Below, piece by piece: positions 43,858-51,757 of a stretch of DNA of 64,000 nt. Position 1 is the stretch's first letter, and the number at the start of each line of letters is the position of its first letter. This DNA is from Neobacillus nitrireducens (GTDB taxonomy: Bacteria > Bacillota > Bacilli > Bacillales > Cytobacillaceae). A program made the position numbers and the translations under genes. Where the stretch lies: contig NZ_CP133262.1 of NCBI RefSeq assembly GCF_030915405.1, positions 1,798,001-1,862,000 on the forward strand, written 5' to 3'. Below the pieces are notes generated by a model. That model ran no database searches. It worked only from the letters and a program-made list of their open reading frames with translations, and was not told the origin of the DNA.

Positions 43858-44922
43858 CTAAATTTCTTGTGAACGTGTAGACAGCCAATTATCTGCAAAT
43901 GTGGCAAACTTTCCTGTTAAAGCTAATGAGACATGGCCGCCTTCAAAAACCTGGTATGTTTTATCTTTACTAGATACCATGTCGATAACAGGAAGACTTT
44001 GTTCCTCTAAGATCAAAGTATCTCTTGAAGTGGAGAAGACATAGAAAGAGCAAGTGATATTTTTTAAATCTACTGTTCTCCCACCAATTTTAAGCCCGCC
44101 TTTGAGAAGTTTGTTATCTTTATATAAATCATTAAATAATTGTTTGAAGGCTGCTCCTGAAAACGATGCAGCGTCTTTTGTCCACTTGTCCATCTGCCGC
44201 CACTTTTTAACATACTCTGCATCATGCGCACGGGAAATCAGGTTAATCATTGGACTCACATAAACCGGAGAGAGTCCTCTGAACATTCCATACATAATTT
44301 CAGATGGGATTACTCCATACACCTCAGAAAGACGATCAAAGTTAATAATCCCTTTTTGCAGCCCTTTTAACCACTTATCTGGAACAATACCAACACTAAA
44401 GTCAATTGGAACTGTAGCAAGGACTAAATTCTTAATTGGCAATTTCGTAAGTGAGGCAAAGATTGCCGCAATGGTCCCTCCTAAACAATAGCCAATCATC
44501 GAGATTTCTTTTGCTCCTGAATGCCTTAAGGCTCGTTTGACGCCCTTTTCTAAATAATCAAGAATATAATCGTCTAGTGTAATATCATTATCCTCGTATC
44601 CGGGCGAACCCCAGTCTAGAAAATATACATCGTATCCTCGTTCGGTTAACCCACCGACTACACTGCTCCCTTCCCCAATATCTAAAATATAAGGTTTATT
44701 TAGGAGTGAGTAGACTAAAAATATAGGAATCTGATACTTTTTTTCTTTTGCCGGATGATAATATAAGGTTGATTTATTTTTTTTCCAAATAATCTCTCTT
44801 TGTGACGAGACAATATCCGGCTTCGGTTCTGTCAAGACTTTATAGACTGTATTCCACCTTGCAGTTTCTTTTTCAATATCAAGAAGTGGTACTAAATTAG
44901 TAACCGATGCTATAGGGCTCAT
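43858..44922 (-). CDS. phaC: Class III/IV PHA synthase PhaC
   Basis: A 354-residue polyhydroxyalkanoate synthase of the short class III/IV type. The lipase-like box GYCLGG has the nucleophile C146; the other triad members are D301 (SRDTL) and H330 (GGHVSL). Class IV enzymes pair PhaC with PhaR, encoded directly upstream (5-bp gap). The complex polymerises (R)-3-hydroxyacyl-CoA into granules. It is the last gene of a five-gene operon. Unlike the common phaR-phaB-phaC order, no phaB reductase lies between R and C. Confidence 0.93.
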   Translation of the reverse strand: MSPIASVTNLVPLLDIEKETARWNTVYKVLTEPKPDIVSSQREIIWKKNKSTLYYHPAKEKKYQIPIFLVYSLLNKPYILDIGEGSSVVGGLTERGYDVYFLDWGSPGYEDNDITLDDYILDYLEKGVKRALRHSGAKEISMIGYCLGGTIAAIFASLTKLPIKNLVLATVPIDFSVGIVPDKWLKGLQKGIINFDRLSEVYGVIPSEIMYGMFRGLSPVYVSPMINLISRAHDAEYVKKWRQMDKWTKDAASFSGAAFKQLFNDLYKDNKLLKGGLKIGGRTVDLKNITCSFYVFSTSRDTLILEEQSLPVIDMVSSKDKTYQVFEGGHVSLALTGKFATFADNWLSTRSQEI

Positions 44923-44927
44923 CCTTT

Positions 44928-45506
44928 TCAGCTCCTTTCTTCCTTAGTGCCAGCACCAGTAAGAACTAGCTCTTTTTCTTTATCTTTTGTCTTTCCTTTT
45001 GGTAAAAGGTTTTTCAATGTGGCCAATTCTTGCTTAATTTCCGTTAAATCTACAAGACCCTGCCGTAATTCATGAATTTCTTCTTTCAGTCTTTGTGTCT
45101 CTGCTACCTCTTGGGCCATTTTTGGGAATTCGTCCTTCATTTGTTGGACGATGCTCACTATCTCTTGAAACATAGCCAAGTTTTCATTATTTAACGAACC
45201 TAAACTATCCTGTAAATTCCAAATTTGCTCTTCTAAAATATCAATTTTTTCTTCCGTTTGAAGAGACAGCTTTGCTACATTTGCAACATCTTTTTTCGTT
45301 GGAATATTTATTACTCCTGCCATGAGTTCTTGGTTTTTTCGTAACAATTCCATGTAACGAGCATGACTTTCCGTCCCAACCTTCAATAACCGAACGAACT
45401 CATTGTTGTCAGTCATCATGTATAACAGACCATTCAAACGTTTTTCCCACCTACCACTTATTTTTCTGAATCCTAGAAAAGGATCATATATTTTATCCTT
45501 AGACAT
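44928..45506 (-). CDS. phaR: PHA synthase subunit PhaR
   Basis: A 192-residue helical protein matching the PhaR subunit of class IV PHA synthase. The N-terminal region (YDPFLGFRKISGRWEKRLNGLLYMMTDNNEFVRLL) is the part shared by the family, and a coiled-coil stretch follows (residues 75-165). PhaR is required for PhaC activity. AAAGGAGCGATA precedes the ATG. It lies 20 bp after the phasin-like gene and 5 bp before phaC. Confidence 0.87.
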   Translation of the reverse strand: MSKDKIYDPFLGFRKISGRWEKRLNGLLYMMTDNNEFVRLLKVGTESHARYMELLRKNQELMAGVINIPTKKDVANVAKLSLQTEEKIDILEEQIWNLQDSLGSLNNENLAMFQEIVSIVQQMKDEFPKMAQEVAETQRLKEEIHELRQGLVDLTEIKQELATLKNLLPKGKTKDKEKELVLTGAGTKEERS

Positions 45507-45526
45507 TCATTATCGCTCCTTTGTAA

Positions 45527-46282
45527 TTAGGATTTAGTAAGTTCTTCTGCTTTTTCCATATATTTATTTAATGGGAACATCAGTGTTTTGATTTGTTTCG
45601 CAAAAAGATTAACAAAACCCTTTTGATTTTCATAGATAAGATTTCCTGCTTGTTTAACGGTTTTGATATATTGATTCCTGCTTTTTTTCCTTATAGCAAT
45701 ATATTGATCAATAATTTCAAGGTATTTATCCATAGCTTGATAATTTGTTATCTTTAGAAAAGGTTTGTGTAGAATCGACATAGTTCTTTTTTGAATTTGA
45801 TTAATCTGGGCATTGATTTCTTCATATGATTTTAGCGGGAAGAAATGTTGCAAACTTGTAGTGGACATCAAGAATTCTTCTCTAGCTGTTCTTTCCCATT
45901 CGGCAAATTCCTTATTAAATTTTTCGGATAACGCCTTTATATTTCCTTGATTTCTTTGAATGTTATCTGCAAAAAACATGGCCTCTTTAAGGAAAACCTC
46001 ATCCCGGAAATCACCTCGTTTTGCCCATTCGTCTAATTCATTAAAAGCATTGTGCCAGAGGGTATCTAAGCTTGATAGTTGTGCTTCTCTAGCCTCTTTT
46101 TCGGTGACCTTTTCCTCCACTATCTTAGTTTCAAGTACGGGCCCTTCTACCTTTTCTTCTACTGCTTCTGAATCTAGCTCCTGTTTTGCTTCAATTTCGT
46201 GAGAGGCTTCAACTTCTTGCTTTTTCTTCTTTGATTTTGTTTCTTTTACTGGTTCCTTTTCTATTTCGTTTTTGTCAGTCAT
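45527..46282 (-). CDS. Phasin-like helical protein with charged N-terminal tail
   Basis: A 251-residue protein. Residues 1-75 are a disordered, Lys/Glu-rich tail (many EV and EK repeats), and residues 75-251 are amphipathic helices. A positionally conserved phasin or PhaR-like organisation is suggested by its place between a hydrolase gene and phaR in the PHA operon. I do not recognise a specific family. It may be a granule-associated protein that links the polymer to other cell structures. Confidence is good for the gene, moderate for a PHA role. Confidence 0.65.
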   Translation of the reverse strand: MTDKNEIEKEPVKETKSKKKKQEVEASHEIEAKQELDSEAVEEKVEGPVLETKIVEEKVTEKEAREAQLSSLDTLWHNAFNELDEWAKRGDFRDEVFLKEAMFFADNIQRNQGNIKALSEKFNKEFAEWERTAREEFLMSTTSLQHFFPLKSYEEINAQINQIQKRTMSILHKPFLKITNYQAMDKYLEIIDQYIAIRKKSRNQYIKTVKQAGNLIYENQKGFVNLFAKQIKTLMFPLNKYMEKAEELTKS

Positions 46283-46302
46283 CTTACTCGCATCCTTTCA
46301 AT

Positions 46303-47106
46303 TTAATATTTTTTTAAGAAATCGATCACTTTTTCATCGACAGCTTTCTGCGCTTCTGTTAAGTAAAGGTGCCCTGCGCCGGGGACAATATAAAGCTCTG
46401 AATCTTTAATTCTATCTGCTAACATTTTCCCATTTTCAACGGGAATGAGCCTATCTTCATCTCCATGGATGACTAATACCGGGATACTGATTTTGGTTAA
46501 TTCCTCATACGTATCATGGGCAAGACATGCTTGGAGCTGCTGCATAAAACCATGGGCAGGTGTTGGAATCTCTATCATTGTTTCAATATGTTCTGCAATG
46601 GAATCTCGATGGTTTTCTATGAAGTATGTGCTGTAGAGTATGGGAACAGATGCCCATGCTGCTTCTAGGGGTGTGGTTGGAATAGAAGCACCTGAGAGTA
46701 ATGTCATAATAACTTCTGCATCAGGTTGAACTTGATTAATTCCTCCTGGTGATGTACAACCGAGAATCAGTGATTTGATGCGTTCTGGGTAGTTTATTGC
46801 CAAACGCTGGGCAATCATTCCCCCCATTGAGATCCCATATACATGTGCCTGCTCAGCACCTGCTGCATCTAAAACTGCTTTTGCTTCTTCTGCCATTAGT
46901 TCTATCGTATAAGGGGTTTCTGGTTTATCGCTTCTTCCCGTCCCACGATTGTCAAAAATAATCACCTTAAACTGTTCGGCCAATGCTGGAAGACTTTTTT
47001 TCCATGATAATAAATTATGGGCTAATCCCATTATTAATAACAAAGGTTCTCCTTCACCATGGACTTCATAATAAAGATTGATACCATTTGCATTTGTTAT
47101 TGGCAT
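46303..47106 (-). CDS. Alpha/beta hydrolase in the PHA operon
   Basis: A 267-residue alpha/beta hydrolase with LLLIMGLAHNLLSW, the nucleophile elbow GISMGG (Ser near residue 95), an acid in GDEDRLIP and His in GAGHLY. Related proteins include esterases, 3-oxoadipate enol-lactonases and PHA-linked hydrolases. It lies between the CoA ligase and the phasin-like gene, with gaps of 15-20 bp. Possible roles are acyl-thioester or oligomer cleavage in PHA turnover. The exact substrate is unknown. Confidence 0.78.
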   Translation of the reverse strand: MPITNANGINLYYEVHGEGEPLLLIMGLAHNLLSWKKSLPALAEQFKVIIFDNRGTGRSDKPETPYTIELMAEEAKAVLDAAGAEQAHVYGISMGGMIAQRLAINYPERIKSLILGCTSPGGINQVQPDAEVIMTLLSGASIPTTPLEAAWASVPILYSTYFIENHRDSIAEHIETMIEIPTPAHGFMQQLQACLAHDTYEELTKISIPVLVIHGDEDRLIPVENGKMLADRIKDSELYIVPGAGHLYLTEAQKAVDEKVIDFLKKY

Positions 47107-47121
47107 GATAAAAACTCCTTT

Positions 47122-48753
47122 TTATATCTCCACTTTTTCCTTTTCTTTGCGGAGCATTCTTCTAAGCAGCTTGCCTACTGATGATTTAGGAAGCTCATCT
47201 AATAATTCAATTTCCTTTGGCACTTTATATGGTGCAAGATTCATTTTGGTAAACTCAATCAGACTTTGTGGTGATACTTGAGCACCCGCTTTTAGCTTTA
47301 CAAATGCCTTTACGGTTTCTCCTCTGTACATGTCTGGAACTCCAATTACAATTGCTTCCTCAACAGCTTCATGCTGATAAAGCACTTCTTCTATCTCACG
47401 TGGATAAACATTGTATCCGCTTGCAATAATAATATCCTTCTTACGGTCTAGTATATAAAAGTATCCGTCTTCGTCCATTTTGGCAATGTCTCCAGTATAG
47501 AGCCATCCGTTTTTCAATACTTGATCCGTATCTCCCGGTCTTCGCCAGTAACCTTTCATGACTTGTGGACCGCGGAGGAGTAACTCTCCCGCCTCTCCAA
47601 TAGGCACATCAACTAATCCTTCCGGTGTTTCTTTTACAATTCGCGCCTCGGTACCAGGGAGCGGGATCCCTACACTACCCAATTTCTGTGCAAGGAAGGG
47701 AGGTGTTGTGATCGCTGATGGTGCCGTTTCTGAGAGTCCGTACCCATCTACCACTCTTGCCCCTACTCTTTTCTCAAATGACTTTATCTGCTCGACAGGC
47801 AACGGTGCACCACCACTGTTCAAATAGAAAATTTCCCCAATATTGCTTTCTTCTAATAGTGGGTGGTTGTTTAAAGCAAAAATCATTGTTGGGACAACTG
47901 TCATATGGAATGGCTTCTCTCTTTTAATAAGCTCAAGCAGCTCGGTTGCATCGAATCGCGGCAGGATTAATTGATTACAGCCGATCCTGATTGCGGCAAG
48001 AGCATTACACGAGAGTCCATATACATGAAACATTGGAAGGACACTGACAAGTTTAAAGTTTTCCGGTTTCTCATCAACAGCATTATAAGTAAAATCACAT
48101 ACTTGAATAGTATTGGCAAGAAGATTGTAGTGAGTAAGCATTACACCTTTAGAAACCCCTGTTGTACCACCAGTGTATTGTAAAAGAGCTACATCTTCAT
48201 GTATATTAATCGGAATTTCAGGGATAACATTGTCATGGGTAAGGAAGTCTTCAAAATAAATATCCCCAGCTTCAAGTGGTATTCTGTTGCCGCCAAAACC
48301 AACGACAATAACCTTTTTCAAAGAGGTTTTTGGCTTTACCTGAATAACTTTTGGATAAAAGGCTTCAAATACAACCATGTACTCTGCTTCTGAATCATTA
48401 AGAACATATTCAATTTCTCGCTCTACATACATTGGATTGACTTGAACAGTGATTCCACCCAACCGGAACCCGGCAAATAAACTAAAAATATAATGAGGAC
48501 AGTTAGGAAGCATTATTGCCAGACGATCACCTTTTTTAAGACCTATCCGATATAAGGAAGCTGCAAACCATTCCGTGATCATTCTAGTTTCTTTGTAGCT
48601 CCAAGACCTGTCAAAAAAAGTAAGCGCCGGTTTTTCATTATGAATATTTGCCGCTTGCTTCAATAGGTCAAATAATGAATCGTAATCTACAGAAACTTGT
48701 TCACTAATTCGAGGATCATAACACTTCAACCAAGGTTTATTCATATATACCAC
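47122..48753 (-). CDS. Fatty-acid/acyl-CoA ligase (AMP-forming)
   Basis: A 543-residue ANL-superfamily enzyme. It has the P-loop YTGGTTGVSKGVMLTHYNL, the aryl/acyl-binding segment with YGLSETAPS and the GWLYTGDIAKMDEDGY and DRKKDIIIASGYNVYPREIE motifs of acyl-CoA synthetases. It adenylates a fatty acid and forms acyl-CoA. It is the first gene of the operon ligase-hydrolase-phasin-like-phaR-phaC, so it may supply activated acids for PHA synthesis. The start is GTG at 48753, with AGGAGGGG about 8 bases upstream. Full length. Confidence 0.87.
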   Translation of the reverse strand: MVYMNKPWLKCYDPRISEQVSVDYDSLFDLLKQAANIHNEKPALTFFDRSWSYKETRMITEWFAASLYRIGLKKGDRLAIMLPNCPHYIFSLFAGFRLGGITVQVNPMYVEREIEYVLNDSEAEYMVVFEAFYPKVIQVKPKTSLKKVIVVGFGGNRIPLEAGDIYFEDFLTHDNVIPEIPINIHEDVALLQYTGGTTGVSKGVMLTHYNLLANTIQVCDFTYNAVDEKPENFKLVSVLPMFHVYGLSCNALAAIRIGCNQLILPRFDATELLELIKREKPFHMTVVPTMIFALNNHPLLEESNIGEIFYLNSGGAPLPVEQIKSFEKRVGARVVDGYGLSETAPSAITTPPFLAQKLGSVGIPLPGTEARIVKETPEGLVDVPIGEAGELLLRGPQVMKGYWRRPGDTDQVLKNGWLYTGDIAKMDEDGYFYILDRKKDIIIASGYNVYPREIEEVLYQHEAVEEAIVIGVPDMYRGETVKAFVKLKAGAQVSPQSLIEFTKMNLAPYKVPKEIELLDELPKSSVGKLLRRMLRKEKEKVEI

Positions 48754-48815
48754 ATGTTTCCCCTCCTTATTTCTCCCTCTAATTTATTTAAAATAAAATT
48801 GAAAACTAGTTTGAG

Positions 48816-48850
48816 AATCAGTCCCATAATAGCCGGGACTGATTTTTTAT
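48816..48850. terminator. Terminator-like hairpin between adhE and the ligase gene
   Basis: ATCAGTCCC and GGGACTGAT form a 9-bp stem around ATAATAGCC, just past the adhE stop. T-run is on the plus-strand side. Confidence 0.65.
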
Positions 48851-48853
48851 AGC

Positions 48854-50176
48854 CTATTCTCCAAAAAATGCCTGGTGGTAAATTTCTTCCAGTTCGCTAA
48901 TAAACGGTTGTTTCGGATTCGCAATCGTGTCTTGGTCGTCGAATGCAAGTTCAGCAAGAGCTGTTACTTTGCTTTCAAATTCTGTTTTATTGACTCCATT
49001 CGCTTCGATACTCATTGGAATTTCCAAGTCTTTAGCCAGCTTAATAATTGCCTGAATTAGGCTTTCAACACCTTCCTCTGTTGTTCCTGCAGGCAGGCCA
49101 AGCATTTTGGCAATTTCAGCATAGCGCTCGTCTGCAATAAAACTTTCATATTTAGGATAGGTCATGAATTTATTTGGTTTAGCAGCATTATAACGAATGA
49201 CATGCGGCAAAAGAATCGCATTGGCACGTCCGTGCGGGATGTTAAATTCTGCACCTAAAACATGGGCAAGGCTATGATTAATCCCAAGGAACGAATTGGC
49301 GAAGGCCATCCCAGCGATTGTCGATGCGTTGTGCATTTTTTCGCGTGCAAGCTCATCACTGCCATCCCTATAAGCCATTGGCAAATACTTAAAGACAAGC
49401 TGAATTGCTTTCAATGCAAGTCCATCTGTATAGTCATTTGCTAAAACTGAGACGTACGACTCAATTGCATGTGTCAGGACATCCATACCTGTATCAGCAG
49501 TAACATGCTTTGGAACGGTCATGACAAACTGTGGATCGATGATTGCGACATCAGGTGTCAATTGGAAATCTGCTAGTGGATATTTCATATTTGACTTTTT
49601 ATCTGAAATAACAGAAAAAGCGGTAACCTCTGAACCTGTCCCGGAAGTAGTCGGAATCGCAACAAATTTTGCCTTTTCACGAAGAACTGGGAATTTTACC
49701 ACTCTTTTACTTGGGTCAAAGAATTTTTGTGTTAAACTGTGGAAATCTGTTTCTGGATGCTCGTAGAATAACCACATTGCTTTCGCTGCATCCATAACAG
49801 AACCGCCGCCAAGGGCAATAATACAATCCGGCTGAAACTTTCTCATTCTGTCAGCACCTGTCATAACCGTTTCAATGCTCGGTTCCGGTTCAATATCGGA
49901 GAAAGTTTCAAATTGGATTTTACTTGGATTCTTATTAAGATAATAAAGAACCTTGTCGACATAACCATTTTTCACAGGGCTTCCACTTGTAACAATAAAC
50001 GCTTTTGAAATACCTGGGATTGAAGCAAGTGTTTGAATTGAATTTTTCTCAAAGAAAATCTGTGAAGGCACTTTAAACCACTGGGTAAACGTTCTTCTTT
50101 TGGCAACCTTTTTAATATTTATCAGATTTTCTGCTCCTACATTTTGCGACACAGAGTTCCCCCATAAGTACCACAT
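48854..50176 (-). CDS. adhE: AdhE C-terminal part: iron-dependent alcohol dehydrogenase (frameshifted)
   Basis: This frame codes the iron-containing alcohol dehydrogenase half of AdhE: AIGGGSVMDAAKAMW, the metal-site segments NSLAHVLGAEFNIPHG and the C-terminal LAELAFDDQDTIANPKQP. The true coding sequence enters it from the N-terminal half by a one-base shift at the G5 tract 50159-50163. Across that point the two frames join as TIGCGTYGGNSVSQNVGAENL, matching the continuous AdhE linker. The ATG at 50176 is probably not a real start. If the shift is real, the enzyme is split or lost. AdhE converts acetyl-CoA to ethanol in fermentation. Confidence 0.85.
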   Translation of the reverse strand: MWYLWGNSVSQNVGAENLINIKKVAKRRTFTQWFKVPSQIFFEKNSIQTLASIPGISKAFIVTSGSPVKNGYVDKVLYYLNKNPSKIQFETFSDIEPEPSIETVMTGADRMRKFQPDCIIALGGGSVMDAAKAMWLFYEHPETDFHSLTQKFFDPSKRVVKFPVLREKAKFVAIPTTSGTGSEVTAFSVISDKKSNMKYPLADFQLTPDVAIIDPQFVMTVPKHVTADTGMDVLTHAIESYVSVLANDYTDGLALKAIQLVFKYLPMAYRDGSDELAREKMHNASTIAGMAFANSFLGINHSLAHVLGAEFNIPHGRANAILLPHVIRYNAAKPNKFMTYPKYESFIADERYAEIAKMLGLPAGTTEEGVESLIQAIIKLAKDLEIPMSIEANGVNKTEFESKVTALAELAFDDQDTIANPKQPFISELEEIYHQAFFGE

Positions 50177-51456
50177 CCGATTGTTAATGAAGGCAATGAT
50201 GTGTTATAGATATCCCCAATCGCCCCATGGGTCGATGGTGTATTAACCATGATTCTGCCGGCTTTCATACGAAGTGCGAACATATCTACTAAATTCTGAT
50301 CAGCTGTATGAATCGCAGCAGAGTGTCCAAGTCCACCGTATTCTAGCGTTTCCTCAGCAATTAGCATACCCTCTGCAAAACTATTAACCTTGTAACAAGC
50401 AAGAAGAGGACTTAGTTTTTCACATGAAAGCGGATATTTTGGACCTACTCCCTCTAATTCGGCTATGAGAATCTTGGTATTAACCGGGACGTTTACTCCA
50501 GCCAGTTTAGCAATCATCGCAGCTGGCAACCCGACGATTAAGTGATTGATTGAATTGGTTTTTTCAAAAACTGCAACCTTTTCCACCATTAATCTTTCTT
50601 CTTCATTAAGAAAATAACAATTATTTGCTATCATTTCTTGCTTAACTTCTTCATAAATTTCTTGATCGATAATAAGAGCTTGTTCGGAAGCACAGATCAT
50701 TCCGTTATCAAATGTTTTGGACAAGATAACATCATTGACTGCCCTTTTAATGTTGGCGGTTTTTTCAATATAACAAGGCACATTTCCAGCGCCAACTCCA
50801 AGTGCCGGTTTACCGGAGCTGTAAGCTGCCTTGACCAAATTTGGTCCACCTGTTGCTAGGATCAAGGATACCTTCGGATGTTTCATTAAGGCCTGAAAGG
50901 CTTCGTGGGAGGGGACTTCGATCCATTGAATACAATTCTCTGGAGCACCCGCCTTAATGGCAGCTTCCTTAAGTAATTTTGCTGTCTCAGTGCAGCATTT
51001 TTGCCCAAACTGTGGGAATGCAAAAATAATTGGATTCCTCGTTTTAAGTGAAATCAGTGATTTAAAGATAACAGTAGACGTTGGATTTGTAATCGGGATG
51101 ACCGCTGCGATCACACCAACTGGTTCAGCAATCTCTACCATTCCTTCATTTTGATTTTCACGAATAACACCCACAGTTTTCATATCTCGAATATTGTTGT
51201 AAATGAATTCTGTGGCAAACATATTCTTGAAAACTTTATCTTCATAAACTCCTCTTCTTGTTTCTTTAACTGCAAGTTTTGCTAAATTCTTATGATTTTG
51301 AAGGGCCGTAAGAGCCATTTGTTTGACGATTTCGTCGATCATTTCCTGGTTGAAACATCGAAAATCTTCGAGCGCCTCTGCAGCATTATTAGCTAATATA
51401 TCAATCATCGAAGCAATCATTTGTTTTTCTTGTACTGCCTTTTCTTCAACTGCCAT
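50137..51456 (-). CDS. adhE: AdhE N-terminal part: acetaldehyde dehydrogenase (frameshifted)
   Basis: The N-terminal acylating aldehyde dehydrogenase half of AdhE. The catalytic Cys lies in FDNGMICASEQALI and the CoA/NAD-binding region in VIAAVIPITNPTSTVIFK. The frame closes at 50137 with GTYGGTLCRKM, directly after a five-G tract; adding one G restores the linker to the Fe-alcohol dehydrogenase half. The ATG at 51456 follows CGGAGGGATATAAA. Together the halves span about 870 codons, the normal AdhE length. Either a sequencing error or a natural mutation is possible. Confidence 0.87.
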   Translation of the reverse strand: MAVEEKAVQEKQMIASMIDILANNAAEALEDFRCFNQEMIDEIVKQMALTALQNHKNLAKLAVKETRRGVYEDKVFKNMFATEFIYNNIRDMKTVGVIRENQNEGMVEIAEPVGVIAAVIPITNPTSTVIFKSLISLKTRNPIIFAFPQFGQKCCTETAKLLKEAAIKAGAPENCIQWIEVPSHEAFQALMKHPKVSLILATGGPNLVKAAYSSGKPALGVGAGNVPCYIEKTANIKRAVNDVILSKTFDNGMICASEQALIIDQEIYEEVKQEMIANNCYFLNEEERLMVEKVAVFEKTNSINHLIVGLPAAMIAKLAGVNVPVNTKILIAELEGVGPKYPLSCEKLSPLLACYKVNSFAEGMLIAEETLEYGGLGHSAAIHTADQNLVDMFALRMKAGRIMVNTPSTHGAIGDIYNTSLPSLTIGCGTYGGTLCRKM

Positions 51457-51709
51457 TTTATATCCCTCCGTATTCATTACTACTTTAGAAATTTGACTAG
51501 AATCAGGCTTGTTTACTAAGCAAATGGGTTTAAACTCACTCCCTTTTCTCTAATGGCTAAAATATATCACGATAGATAAATCGAAATTTGTCGAAGTGTG
51601 CAAAGAAATGAATGAGTAGCCATTCATTTTTAAAAAGTTCATAAAATGTTCATAATTATTCGGATCACTTAGTTATTCAATTCCGTTTCAGGCATGTTGG
51701 AATGAAAAA

Positions 51710-51747
51710 AAGCCATAAACTCCTTATTGGGAAGAGTTTATGGCTTT
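51710..51747 (-). terminator. ppc terminator
   Basis: AAAGCCATAAACTC and GAGTTTATGGCTTT form a 14-bp stem, followed by TTTTTCATT on the minus strand. The 51478-51709 stretch upstream of adhE holds no clear regulatory box. Confidence 0.85.
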
Positions 51748-51757
51748 ATCCTTATTA

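Noticed and set aside
50137..50176. Programmed -1 frameshift in adhE
   Set aside because: The tract T-GGG-GGA does not fit the X-XXY-YYZ slippery pattern, since the P-site tRNA would mispair; error or mutation is more likely, although slippage on the G-run cannot be excluded.
51478..51757. Rex- or FNR-type box before adhE
   Set aside because: Only scattered half-sites such as TTCATAAAATGTTCATAA were seen; none fits a consensus.
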